From the NCBI GenBank assembly GCA_000708835.1, contig DF236965.1, positions 314,700-378,699 of the forward strand: DNA of 64,000 nt, given 5' to 3'. Below are positions 1 to 11,100 of this stretch, piece after piece (the stretch's first letter is position 1; every line of letters starts with the position of its first letter). The translations under genes were made by a program, and so were the position numbers. This DNA is from Klebsormidium nitens. Taxonomy: Eukaryota > Streptophyta > Klebsormidiophyceae > Klebsormidiales > Klebsormidiaceae. The notes under the pieces are model-generated. The model was given only the letters and a program-made list of their open reading frames with translations. It did no database searches and was not told the origin of the DNA.

Positions 1-3000
1 GACACGTGCAAGTGCACCTTGGCCCAGGGGACCGGGGGTTGCGGGGACCCGGTAAGCAGGGACACGTGGCAGCTTATTGTGGGTGGAAAGACTGGGTTTG
101 GCTTTGCCGGATAGGGCTGGATGTTAGGAGGAGAACAAGGCGTGTGTACTGCTTTGCGTCTGGTCTGGTGGGGCGAGTGACTCATCTGAGAGCGGCCTGA
201 AAACCCTTTTCAGCATAACAGGTCTCTGCTTGCATAAAGAAGAGGCTCCCTTTCTTGAAGCCCTTCCATGCTGAAGTCCAAAGTGCGTAGCTCTTGTGCA
301 TGAGTTAGCTCTTTGTCTTTTCCGAGTGTCATGGGTGTTTGTGGGCGTTCACGCCTTGATTACATAGCCTGAGCTGGTGTTTTTATTGAAGGACTCGCCA
401 AACTCAAGAACTTGCCAAACCTGCTGATTCGTTTAAGGCGTTGCTTTACAATCTTTGGCTTGCCTCGAGAGTTCCAGAGAAACTAGAACCTTCTTCCTTG
501 GCATTGCCCACGCCCTGAGAACAGAGATACACTTCCATCCTGCCTCTGATGTTGTCTCCTTGCTTTGCAGCACTTCGTTGGAGGCAATGGCGTGAGGTTT
601 GACTTCCATGGTAAGCCTTTGGCCCTACCTGCTTTTTCAAAGTAGACATCTGGTCAAGCCTTACATGCCGTCGATTTCAGCATCCTGCTTCATTTTGTGG
701 AGGCTTCTCATTGACATAAGATTTGTTAGGAGCCCCTCGATGCAACTTTAGTAAGCCGGATCGCCTCTACTTCTGGATCACCTGACCTGGATTCTTCCCA
801 TTGCTGCGTCTCTAGCTATACACTATAAATGATAGCCCGGTTTAAGATCGTTGTGAGGCCACTTCGATCTTAAACCTATTCAGGTTTTCAGGCTATTTTT
901 TGGTCTTAAACGTTGTGTCAGACCACTTTGATCCTAAAAGCTTAATTTCTGACATCAAAACGGCCTCAGCAAACGATCTTAAACCGGGTATTTATAGTAT
1001 ATCTCTACACTTCTTGCGAAGCTTTATGGAGCTTCTGCAACCAATCGCTGCGCGTCTGTATATTTTTGATGGAGCTTTGTGGAGCTTTATGGAGCTTATG
1101 GAACTTGTGGAGGACACGAAAACTTACAAGTTTTTCTTGCTTCGCCCTTCCACAGGTGTCCCTGAGAAGAACTTCTGCCTCATTTCCGACAAGGCGTTTC
1201 ACCTGAACGCGCACTTCATCGGCCAGAACGGTCTCGAGACCGGCATGGACGGCACGTGGATGGACCAGCTGGGCTTCGTTTTTGTCGCCGGAAACAAGCA
1301 GCACTCCCTCTCGGTCCACCTCGTCTCTGTGAGTTCTGGAGTTTATTCCAAGGAAACGAAAGAGGGAGGAAGAGATTCAGATGAGCGTCGCAATAGCAGT
1401 GACAAAACTAGTACGGACTTTACACAGCTAGTGACTAAACGGATTGGAAAAGTCGGCTTTCTGCTGCGCAACTTAGTTCAAAGTTGCGCGGCACAGAAGT
1501 GGATGCCCCCTTCTTGGTTTAGTGCAAGCTAAATGAAAGAGAATAGTCATCCGAGTGCGCGCAGCAGAAAACCGGATGCTTCGAAAATCGATCGTTCCCC
1601 CTTCTTAAAGTGGTCTGATTGAGATGTCAGCAAAGGCGTACGTCTAAAATATGGAAGGCTGTTTAGATGGTTGTTTAGATGGTTCAGTTCCCACTTCGTC
1701 TTCCTTCTTAGTTATGGTATCTGAAATTTCCAGAAGCTCAAGCTTTGTCTCCTTTTTTCAGCAGTTAGAAGGACTCCTTTTTGCAGGCAGAAAGCTTCTC
1801 AAACCCAAAACAACTTCGAGCTTTTTGTGTGCCAAGAAATTTCATCTTCTTCTCCTCAAGGAAGTTTCGATTCTGCTCCTGGGATTGATGAACGCAATCC
1901 TGTTGATTTCCCCGGATCGCAAATCTGGTCTGGCTCCCGAAACCAATCAAATTCGAACCTGTGCACGTTTCTTACCCCAGGAGGAGGACTTCGCCAGCAA
2001 CGTCTCGGACATCTTTCTCGTGGAGTACGACGCGTCTCCCGTCTACGTGAGCCTTCCCGCGAGCGGGAGCAACGTGTGGACGTCCGACGACGGGCTGGTG
2101 ACCATTTCCCGGACGTCCGACACGGCGAAGCTGACGCTGACGCTCGAGGGCCTTTTCCAGACGACGCTCATCGCCAGCGAGCACGAGTTCCCGAACGGCC
2201 ACCACATCGACTTCAATGTTGACGTCATGAACATCACCAGTACGTCATTCTTTTCCTTTGCAACGATGAAACTAAAGGAAACGCTCATGAAGCATCAGCA
2301 GTACGTCAGCCCTTTTCCTGCGACTGACGTTGCGTCCTGAGAGGGGAGCAAATGAAAGGGAGCCCGACAGCCACTGTCGGAAGATGGCCGATGCTTGCAA
2401 GAAAGAGATTCTCTGCAAGCCGTCGTGATACTGGATTTGCAGCGCGGTTTTCTTTGCTCCAGGCAACGTTTTCTCAAACCTTGCGAGTCTCGTGTCTTCC
2501 CTCGGCCAATCACAAACAATCCTCACTCGTCCGTTTCCTTGTACGTTTTTCTTTCCGGTTCCGTTTCCTTGCTAAATTCCGCTTTCCGCGCAGGCTCCGC
2601 TCACGGCGTTCTGGGCCAGACTTTCCAGCCGGAACGCCGTCACGTGGTCGCCGGCAGCAGCGACTTGAAGATGGACCAGACGGACGTCGTCGAGGGCGGC
2701 GACCACGGTAAGTCTTTCTGACGCCTACGTGTCGCCCCAGCTCGTCCCAATCATCTGGAATATCTGCTCGAGAGGCAAAGATAGGGAGAAATCAGGGCTT
2801 AAAAGGCTTGTAGAACAAAGATGCAGAGAAATGAGAATCTTGGACCGATCTGGCGCATAAAGGTGGATTCTCAGCCCCTCCTTCCTGACGGTCTCTTACT
2901 CTAGGTGGTCAGTTACTCAATCCAAGCCCGCCTGACTGAATGCTTTTGCAACGGAGTAGACCAGGCCAGAAATAGAAGCTTTTTGCTGCAAGCTCTACGC

Positions 3001-3389
3001 AGCCGTTCAGTCTTTGGGTGCACTTTCATTGACACTCAGACCTTTTCAATTGTTGACTACAATTGATACTTCCTGAAAGCCTCCTAATTGACTCCGCGTC
3101 TAGTCTCCCGGAAGCGGCTATGTTACTGACGAGCCTTTCCTGTTGCCAACTCCAAGCTGAGCAGCCCAATCTCGGCAAGCTCGGTTATTTGAACACTCGG
3201 CATTTCCTTGGTGCAGACTACATCTCCTCCGACCTGATGGCCACGGACTGCAAGTTCTCCCGGTTCTCTGCCCCGAGCCTGGCGCCCCTCACCCGTCGCC
3301 TGCTGGGAGGCTCCCGGTTGGAGGAACCGGTCTTCTCCCACTCCCTGCGCTGCTCCAACGACGCCGGCTATCTCAGCTGCATGATCTAG
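1..3389 (+). CDS. Root_cap-domain secreted protein, copy A (5' truncated by window edge)
   Basis: Partial gene. Exons by splice sites and frame: 1-51 (continues upstream), 571-610, 1156-1328, 1981-2239, 2594-2707, 3217-3389 (TAG stop). Every exon has the same length and phase as the complete paralogue at 23938-27356. The encoded domain resembles the plant Root_cap family (PF06830): an HFVGGNGVRFDFHG start, an LNAHFIGQNG block followed by a DGTWMDQLG block, a beta-rich middle, GVLGQTFQPE, and a DYISSDLMATDCKFSRF end. The visible part of exon 1 holds the end of a Cys-rich N-terminal region. The family is known from secreted root-cap and LEA-related land-plant proteins; its biochemical role is not established and I assign none. 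Intron 2 carries a MITE-like insertion absent from the paralogue. Confidence 0.85.
814..1006. mobile_element. MITE-like inverted-repeat insertion in intron 2 of Root_cap copy A
   Basis: Imperfect terminal inverted repeats of about 45 bp: a left arm around 815-862 containing CCCGGTTTAAGATCGTT and a right arm around 961-1006 containing its complement. Arms share an outer ACTATAAAT-type end and an inner GAGGCC. The interior has further inverted GATCTTAAACC-like motifs. Intron 2 of the paralogue (26058-26331) is 274 bp against 545 bp here, which fits an insertion in this copy only. No coding capacity; exact ends and target-site duplication were not resolved. Confidence 0.6.
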
Positions 3390-5109
3390 AGTTCACTGCT
3401 CAGCAGATTGAGCGTAGTCGATTCTTGTTCCGATTGACCTTAGTTGACTCTTGGTCAGCCATTCTAGAATTCAGTTGTGTTGATAGGCACGCCGGCGCTA
3501 CGTGAACTTATTCAGCGATAATCCTCATTCATGAGTACTTCTCGCTCCGTAGTAATCCCTATTCAGTAGTGGTTTTCATTCAGTACATTGAGAAAGTAGA
3601 GCAACAGCGTCACGCCTGAGTACCGCACTTAGAGCTGCTCTGCCGTACTGCAGACACGAGCTTCACTTTCAACAGCTAGAGACTAATTTGCAACGTAGTG
3701 TCAAGCTGATTCTTGAGACGTCATGTGGCGCTCCCTCAAATGAATGTAGGTATTTAGTCTAACACTTAGAAGCCGTGTCGGCGAGCTGCATTGGAAGAAC
3801 TCTAACATTAGATACGCTGCACACTCTCTCCCCCCTTAATAAACCGCCCAGCAGGTCGATTTTTGGATAGACCGCAATGTCGGGTGATGGCTTATGAATT
3901 GTTTCAGACGGGATTTTTTGGAAGTTTCGGCGACATGTAAGCATATTCAGCCAAATTAGTGTCCATCAGCTTCCAATCATTGAATGTGTGAACAGAATGA
4001 TTTACCGCCTTATCGACACTGGGAGGCGCAGTACTCGTTGAGAGAGGTGCGCACGTCGAGTTAGCAATTCTTACAGACAGCTTTACGCAGCTCGATTGGA
4101 CGCATGTTAACCCACCGTTAACCTTGACAAATTAAACCCGGCTTGATTTGCAGCATGCATGTATAAAGCTCCCGAATCTGCAACAAGGTACTTCAAAATT
4201 CAAAAAGGTTGTCGCTTGTAGGCGCACACCAGCTGCAGTCGACTTGCAAATCATGCACGCGTTTTGTACGCGCAAACAGGCCGCCCATGATTTACTAGCA
4301 CCTTTGCACGCTTTGCGCACATCTCCTCTGCACGAGCTGCATTTACTACAATGCGATCAATCCCAAGTTTAAGCAATCGCGTCTGTACTCGTAGCCTGAC
4401 CTAAATGGCATATCTAGTGCACATCTGATCAACATACCGGTTGTGGGCGGGCAGCAGCTCGGCTCTCGGGCACTGCAGATGGCCCCATATGTGGAGATGG
4501 TGGCCCCATACTAAGTTTTGTTTTTTTTGGTTATAATCATCTGGCACGTGCAGCTCATCAGATGGAGTCTGCAGACTAGCATACGCCTCAAAGGCTGAAT
4601 TGATCTAAAACCCTAAAACCCTAAAACCCTAAAACCCGTACTAAGTGCCTAGTGCTTTATTTGAGTATTCCGTACGGTCATGCATAAGGCGGCTGCACTG
4701 ATCAAACAATGTATCATGCAACACAGATCGTGGTTGACCAATCCCAACGTAGAGATCACATGAACGCTGTAGAACATGCAATATCCAACTACACTAAAGT
4801 CAACGCCCAACCGTACTATAGGTAAGCCTTCAGTCGATGCATCCCTGAAATCCCGACGCGGCCGTCAATGCACCATGCGCGGCAGCGACAAGAAAAAGAA
4901 AACCATCACTGAGTCACGTTGAGCTTGCTTAAGCTTCCTGGGACTGCGTTGCCCGCTTTGTACCAGCATCTAGCAAAACTGAGAAGACGCATGTACAATC
5001 GTTTCTAGGTAACCCAGTTTTTCACGTACAACCTCCTTGTACATCCGACCAGGTTTACGCCAAGGTTCCTTCGTTCCTAGAGTTCATCCGTACTCAATCA
5101 CAAGCACAG
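3390..5109. other. Intergenic spacer between Root_cap copy A and RPB2 (convergent 3' ends)
   Basis: No convincing gene. It should hold the 3' UTRs of the two converging genes. Just after the Root_cap stop, short repeats of a GATTGAGCGTAGT/GACTCTTGGTCAG type are echoed in inverse orientation downstream of the second Root_cap copy (23820-23930), so the duplication included 3' flanking sequence. The only other clear structure is the TAAAACCC array at 4606-4637. Confidence 0.6.
4606..4637 (-). repeat. Interstitial telomere-type array, (TTTTAGGG)4
   Basis: Four perfect tandem TAAAACCC units on the + strand, i.e. GGGTTTTA on the - strand. TTTTAGGG is the Chlamydomonas-type telomere repeat and is also reported for Klebsormidiophyceae, where it replaced the ancestral TTTAGGG. 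The array lies between genes, so it is interstitial. It could also work as a telo-box-like promoter element, but it sits between two 3' ends, which argues against that. Confidence 0.85.
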
Positions 5110-8100
5110 TCACTTTTTACTCTTCTTCTTTACAGGTTCCTTTGTAAACATTCGGGGGGCGATAGCCATGGCCATGAGCTCTTGGAAGAGAAGCTTGCAA
5201 GCGTAAGGTATGTGCACCTGCAGAAGGAAGGAAGAGATTCAGAACTCTTATCAAGTGAGCGTCGCAATAGCGACGAGAAGAACAGGAGGAGATGACAACC
5301 CGAATGTATGTCAAACGAAGCACCCAAACCAATACAACTGCGGCTCCAAGCCTTCCTTTTGCAATTCAGTCTTTACGCGACACCTCTCTCAAATATTGGT
5401 CACCCCTGCTGAAAACCAAACCTACGTGCTCTGACTGACACCCCGAGCAGATGAGCAGAGTCTCCCGGCGATGTCGTTGCAGACGCTTGCAATTCTCAAT
5501 CTCCTTGATCATTTTCGCAGTTGCTCTTCCCCTTACTGAAATCCGCACACAAACAACCCATGTAGACGAAACATTCTGCCAACACTCCGCTTCTCCTTTT
5601 TCCGGCGACCCACCTGCACGATCTCCGTCTTGTTCTTGCACCCCCGGCACTCGAAGGTCGCCTTTTTCAGGTTCGCAATCGCGATCAGGCCGCACCGCTG
5701 GCACAGGTGCACCCGGTACGCGTCGCTCTGATCCATCAGGCGCTCCTTGAGGAACGCCGCCGCGCCGTGCGCAATCATGCAGTCGCGCTCCATCTCGCCG
5801 AACCGCAGCCCGCCGTCCTTGGCGCGCCCCTCCGCGGGCTGCCGCGTCAGCACCTGCAAATTAGCACGAAGCAATCAAAAATAGGAGACTGGGGTTATCG
5901 AGTTTGTTCACAATTGGGGGTTCTTGGTTGGAGGTCCTGTCGAATGTCTGCCACGACAAACAGACGAGGATGCAACGAAGAAATGTCGCTCCTAGTTGTT
6001 TGAAGCCAACTGATCGCCGCAAGTGTCAAAATTTAAGCGTCAGGTAAGCTCGTTCGTCAACGGCGAGAAGAGCGTCGCGTACGCCGTCACGACCCACTCT
6101 CAAACCACGAACTTTTAGATAGTTTCAAACCCTTTCAAAATCTTAACACAGCATATAACCATTCGCCGAAGAAAACCTGCTCACCTGTACGGGCCCGCGC
6201 GCTCGGCTGTGGATCTTGTCGTCGACCATGTGCTTGAGGCGCTGGTAGTAGGTGGGCCCCAAAAAGACCATAGCCTGCAGCTTGCGCCCCGTGTGCCCGT
6301 TGTACATCACCTCGTTGCCACGCATCTGGTACCCGCACTTGTGCAGCGCCTTCGAGATGTTGTCCACCTGCGTGCAAAGAAACAAGTTTAGTTCTTCACG
6401 TGAGTGTAGATTTGGATGTGAGGCCCTTTCAGACACGGCTTTGTGACAACGTCTCGTTCCCAGTCGAGCTTGTGAAGTACCTTCGATACGTTGCCCAACT
6501 GCATACGACCGCAGATGCCCTATGCAGATTACAAAACAAGCAAGGACGTGTACAAGAAACCACATTTCAAGGAGTGTTCGAAGCGTCTGAGATGTCCGCT
6601 GGCATATGTGCCGCTGTCGCATCAGTAGGCATCGTAACTACGGCAAAGGCTTGGAGGCACAGGAAAACGGCCGGACGCTCCCGGACGCTTATGATGCAAG
6701 AAACCGTGATGTCCAAGAGAAGAGCGCTGACCGTGACGTCAGTGAAGGGCGTGGCGTCGCCCTCCTTGCCCATGTGCGCCGCGACCTTGCCCATGACGCA
6801 CTCGATGAGATGCCCGATGGTCATGCGACTGGGGATGGCGTGCGGGTTGACGATGATGTCAGGGGTGATGCCCTCCTGCGTGAACGGCATGTCCTCCTGC
6901 ACAGCGAAGCAGTTTGGCAGATGTTCAGGAGCTTTTCCGCTAAGATGCTACTTAACAGCGGGGTTATGTACTTAACAGCGGGGTTATATACTTAACAGCG
7001 GGGTTACGCACAGTAAGAGGATCACGACGATGACGTCAGGGGTGATGCCCATTTGCATGAACGGCATGTCCTCCTGCACAGCCGAACGGGTTTGGCAGGT
7101 AGTCAGAACTCCGTTCTAGCAAGCAGATTGAGGTAGGTATAGGACATCTCCGCGTCGAAGAAACATTCCTCTTTTGCATTAGTGGCATGAACGGTGTCTC
7201 CTCCTGTGACGCCAGAGAGACGAGTCGCTGACGTGAGTATCGTTGATACGTGAAAGGGTGAACGAGGCCCTGTGAGCACGACGCGGAAGAGCGGGAAAGA
7301 AAGGACGCTAACAAAGGATTCACATGGTGGCCTTGGGCCTGGTCCCCAGCAAATTGCTCACAGGAACAGTTGCGAAAGAAGGAGCATCGGGCAGAGACTT
7401 CCGCTGTGCACATCCGGATCCGTCACCTTCCACCAAATCCCTAAAGAATCTTGACAATCAGCTGCTACGATGACAGAAGCGTCATTCCTGCCAGCAAATG
7501 TGTACCGGTATTTACTGGAACTTCTCAGCACACGCCATCCTTAGAATATCGCCTGGTTTCTACATAAAAGGCCGTTTATCGTCGAAACTGGTGAGTTTTC
7601 CCTGCAGAAGCAGTGGCTTTTCACACTCGTGCTGCCAACCGGGAACACCTCTGGCCGCCTTACCTGTGAGTACGTCATCCCGACCGTCCCCTTTTGCCCG
7701 TGCCGACTGCTGAACTTGTCCCCGACCTGCGGGACCCGCACCGAGCGCACCCGCACCTTCACGAACTTCTGCCCGATCTCGTTCGTGGTCAGGAGCACCT
7801 GGACAACGAGCAGACCGGTTTACGCTACCGCAAATGAACGAAGTTCGGGCTGATGAGTTTTCTCGTCGTTCTGTTGACCCATGGATCTCCGAAAACCATT
7901 GCCAAAACGAGCTTTCTGTTTGCAACGGCATCTCGGAGTTTAATCTTCAGAGAAAAGCAAGACTGTGCTCGAGCGAAAGGGCGACAAGCATCGCAAACCA
8001 AGAGGACCAATCAATGCTGAAGACGCCAACCCTGAGCGAACACTACTCGGTAGATCGCTTCTTGGCAAGAGCAAAATCCTGAGGAGGCGCACTCTCTGCA

Positions 8101-11100
8101 GGCGACTGAGAACGAAACTCGAAACCCTTGGCATGCACTTACCTGGTCTATCATCCCGTTTTCGGTGTGTTTCAGCTTGGTGCTGCAGTCCCGCTTCGTA
8201 AACCGGACGGCCTCTCCCGTCGTCGTGTCTATCGGCACCGGGGCCGTCTTGCCAATGACCACATCGTCACCCGAAACACGGGTGCCCTGCACACGCCAAA
8301 AGTAGCGTTTGAGAACGGGCCATTTTCAGAGGGTTCGAGAGAGACCGACATGCCAGCAGGGCGAGAAATGAAGAGGGTAGCAGTAGCTTGTGCTTCTGAT
8401 AGGTGCGAAAAAGAGACCTTGCAACCGAGGGGTCTTATGGTCCCACTGGGCAGAGCCTTGAGTTTGCAGCCTTAAGAGATGTGTTCGTTTGCAAAACGAT
8501 GCTGTTGCATGTATCAGTCGCGCCTCCAAATGGGCACACAAGCAACCACACAACCAAGACAAAGGTAACATAGATCAAAGCAGCCGGAGCCGGAAGCAAC
8601 TGGTGGCGCCAGTCCACCAGCAGCCAACTGTTCATTCACAAAAAGGCTTTTGCAGACACACATTTTGAAGCGCATCCAATAATCGCGGAGTCGGTTCGCT
8701 ACGGAAAACAACAGAGCCAATGGTCTCAAAATCGCTTTGCTACGGAAATCAACAATGATCACAACCAGGATCACAGAATCACGGATTGAACAAACGGAAG
8801 CAAATACTTACCGGTGGCGCCAGCCCATCTGCATCCAGCTTTTCGTAGGAGCCGGCGAACATGTTGGTGGTGGTCTCCCTGTCCGGCCGCTCAAAGCGCT
8901 CCAGCCCGAGATCGCCCATGCCCGCCTTCTTCTCCTCGTCCCTGCGCATTAAATCAGTGATTGGTTTAGTCTCTCTGGGAAGAGGTTGACAATCATGTCG
9001 GTATTGGAAAAGTCATAAGCGGTTTTCACGCTTGGACATCAGGCTGCGGCTTTTCAGGCGACGTATCCAGAAGCACGCCGACTTGAGGACATGTCGGACG
9101 TGTTCAGAAGCGGTTGGTTCCAAAGACGAGGGAACGCGAGCGTGCTTTCTTGAGGCATTCTCAAGCATTCACGGGCACTCCGAACATTATTAGCAACAGT
9201 TTTGTTGACTTCCTCAGCCACGCCAGCTCAGCACTTGAGAATTAGACTCACCACTCTAATGATTCCAGCCCGCGTTTTTTGGTCCATGAAATGGATTCAG
9301 ATCGGATTTGCGAAGCAGAAAGATGAAGGAAAGACGAAGATATCAAAGGAAGCAGAAGAGCACAGGACGAATGCTCCGCACCTAGTCAAGCAGTAGTAGA
9401 GCGAACGGAAGAGCCGCGATCGATAGGCAACTAGTGCATGCAGTGCATACATCTCAAGCCGAATACAAGGAGTGTAAAAGTCAAGAGAACACTAGACGCA
9501 GACGACAAAGAAGAGGCAAACCTCGCGGCGAAAAGACGCACCTGAGCGACCGGTAGTACAGCGAGCGGAAGAAGCCGCGGTCAATGGACGACTGGTTCAT
9601 GCAGTTCATACATCTTAAGCCGAAAACAGAAAATGTAAAACGTTAAGAGAGCGATGAAAGCAGACGAACAGAAGAAGCAAACTTTGCAGCGAGAAGAGGC
9701 ACCTGAGCGACCGGTAGTAGAGCGAGCGGAAGAAGCCCCGGTCGATGGACGACTGGTTCATGATAACGCTATCCTCCTGGTTATACCCCGAGTAGCACAG
9801 CAGCGCCACGATCGCGTTCTGCCCCGCGGGCAGCTCCCGGAAGTGCAGATACTCCATTGCTCTAGTTGTCACCAGCGGCTTCTGCGGGTAGTACAGCACG
9901 TACGCGAGCGTGTCCATTCGCAGCTGGTAGTTGGTGACATAAATCCCCATCGCCTGTTTTCCCATCGCGGACTGGTACGTGTTTCGCGGGGATTGGTTGT
10001 GGTCCGGGAACGGGATGATCGACCCGCAGATCCCGAGGATCATGCTCGGGTGGATCTCGCAGTGCGTGTACGTGTCGGAGTACGCGTCTTGCGGGTTGGA
10101 ACGCGCGTTGGCCAGGTCGTTGATCGTCATCGCGATCATGGTGGTCTCCTCCTCCTCTGTGTCGACGTATTCGATGTAGCCCTTGACCACCAGCTCGTGC
10201 CACCCGAAGGGGTTCGCGCCCTGCACAATTTTGGGGTTCAGGGTTACAATCGAGAACTTTGAGAAGCAGCATGTGGGTAGAGCCTTAAGAAATCAAGGCT
10301 GTGGCCTCAAGACTTGAGGTTCAAGGAGTCAAGCTTCCGTTTCAAATTTTTCAAAACCTCCCATGGAGATGGACAGTAAAAGCATGATGACTACCCGGAC
10401 AATCGCTCCTGAATATCCAGTGATGTTTCTGGTCTTCCTTAGAGGTTGTCGTAGTAGGTGAATTCAACGGATGCACTAAAGCCAACTTCCAACCGTGGCA
10501 CGAGCGTTCCTGGTGTGAAACCAACGAACTGAGGAGACAATTCCTATATATTGATGACAGACGATCTGATACGGCCGCAAAGCCGCAGTCCAAACCGCAA
10601 GAACCGCCCAAGTTTGTGGTGGCACAAATGAACAACAGGCTGGTTCTTAGAAACGCAGCCCAAAAGTGGTGCCCAAGGTGAACTTTATTGGGAGCCCGGA
10701 ACCAGAGCCGAACACCAAGCCAAATCTTTAATCAAATTTCAATCAAACCAGACCCAAACCCTAACCCTGACCCACGCCTACACCCGCCCTCACCTCGTCG
10801 TTCGTTCGCCCGCGCCAGAGCTGCAGCGCCTGGATGTCCTGCTTCTTAATCAGCAGCTTCTGGTTCTCCACGATGAACAGCGGCCGGCAGCACCGCCCGT
10901 AGTCCGTGTACAACCGGAGCTCCTTCAACCGGATGTCGCGGACCACCCCGACTTCGGTGTTCACGTCTACCTGCCGCCGCAGCTGGCGCAGGGTGCGCAC
11001 CAGAAGTTCCGGGTCCCGGTGGATGCCCACCCAGGCGCCGTTGACGAAAATCTTGGTGGAGTTGGGGATGACGCTCGGGGAGATTTCCTGGAAGAGCGGG

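Noticed and set aside
9654-10262. Long + strand frame opposite RPB2 exon 9
   Set aside because: Shadow of a conserved RPB2 exon; no independent support.
10745-10765. CCCTAACCCT-like sequence in an RPB2 intron as a second telomere array
   Set aside because: Only about two irregular units with no fixed period; insufficient for a telomere repeat.
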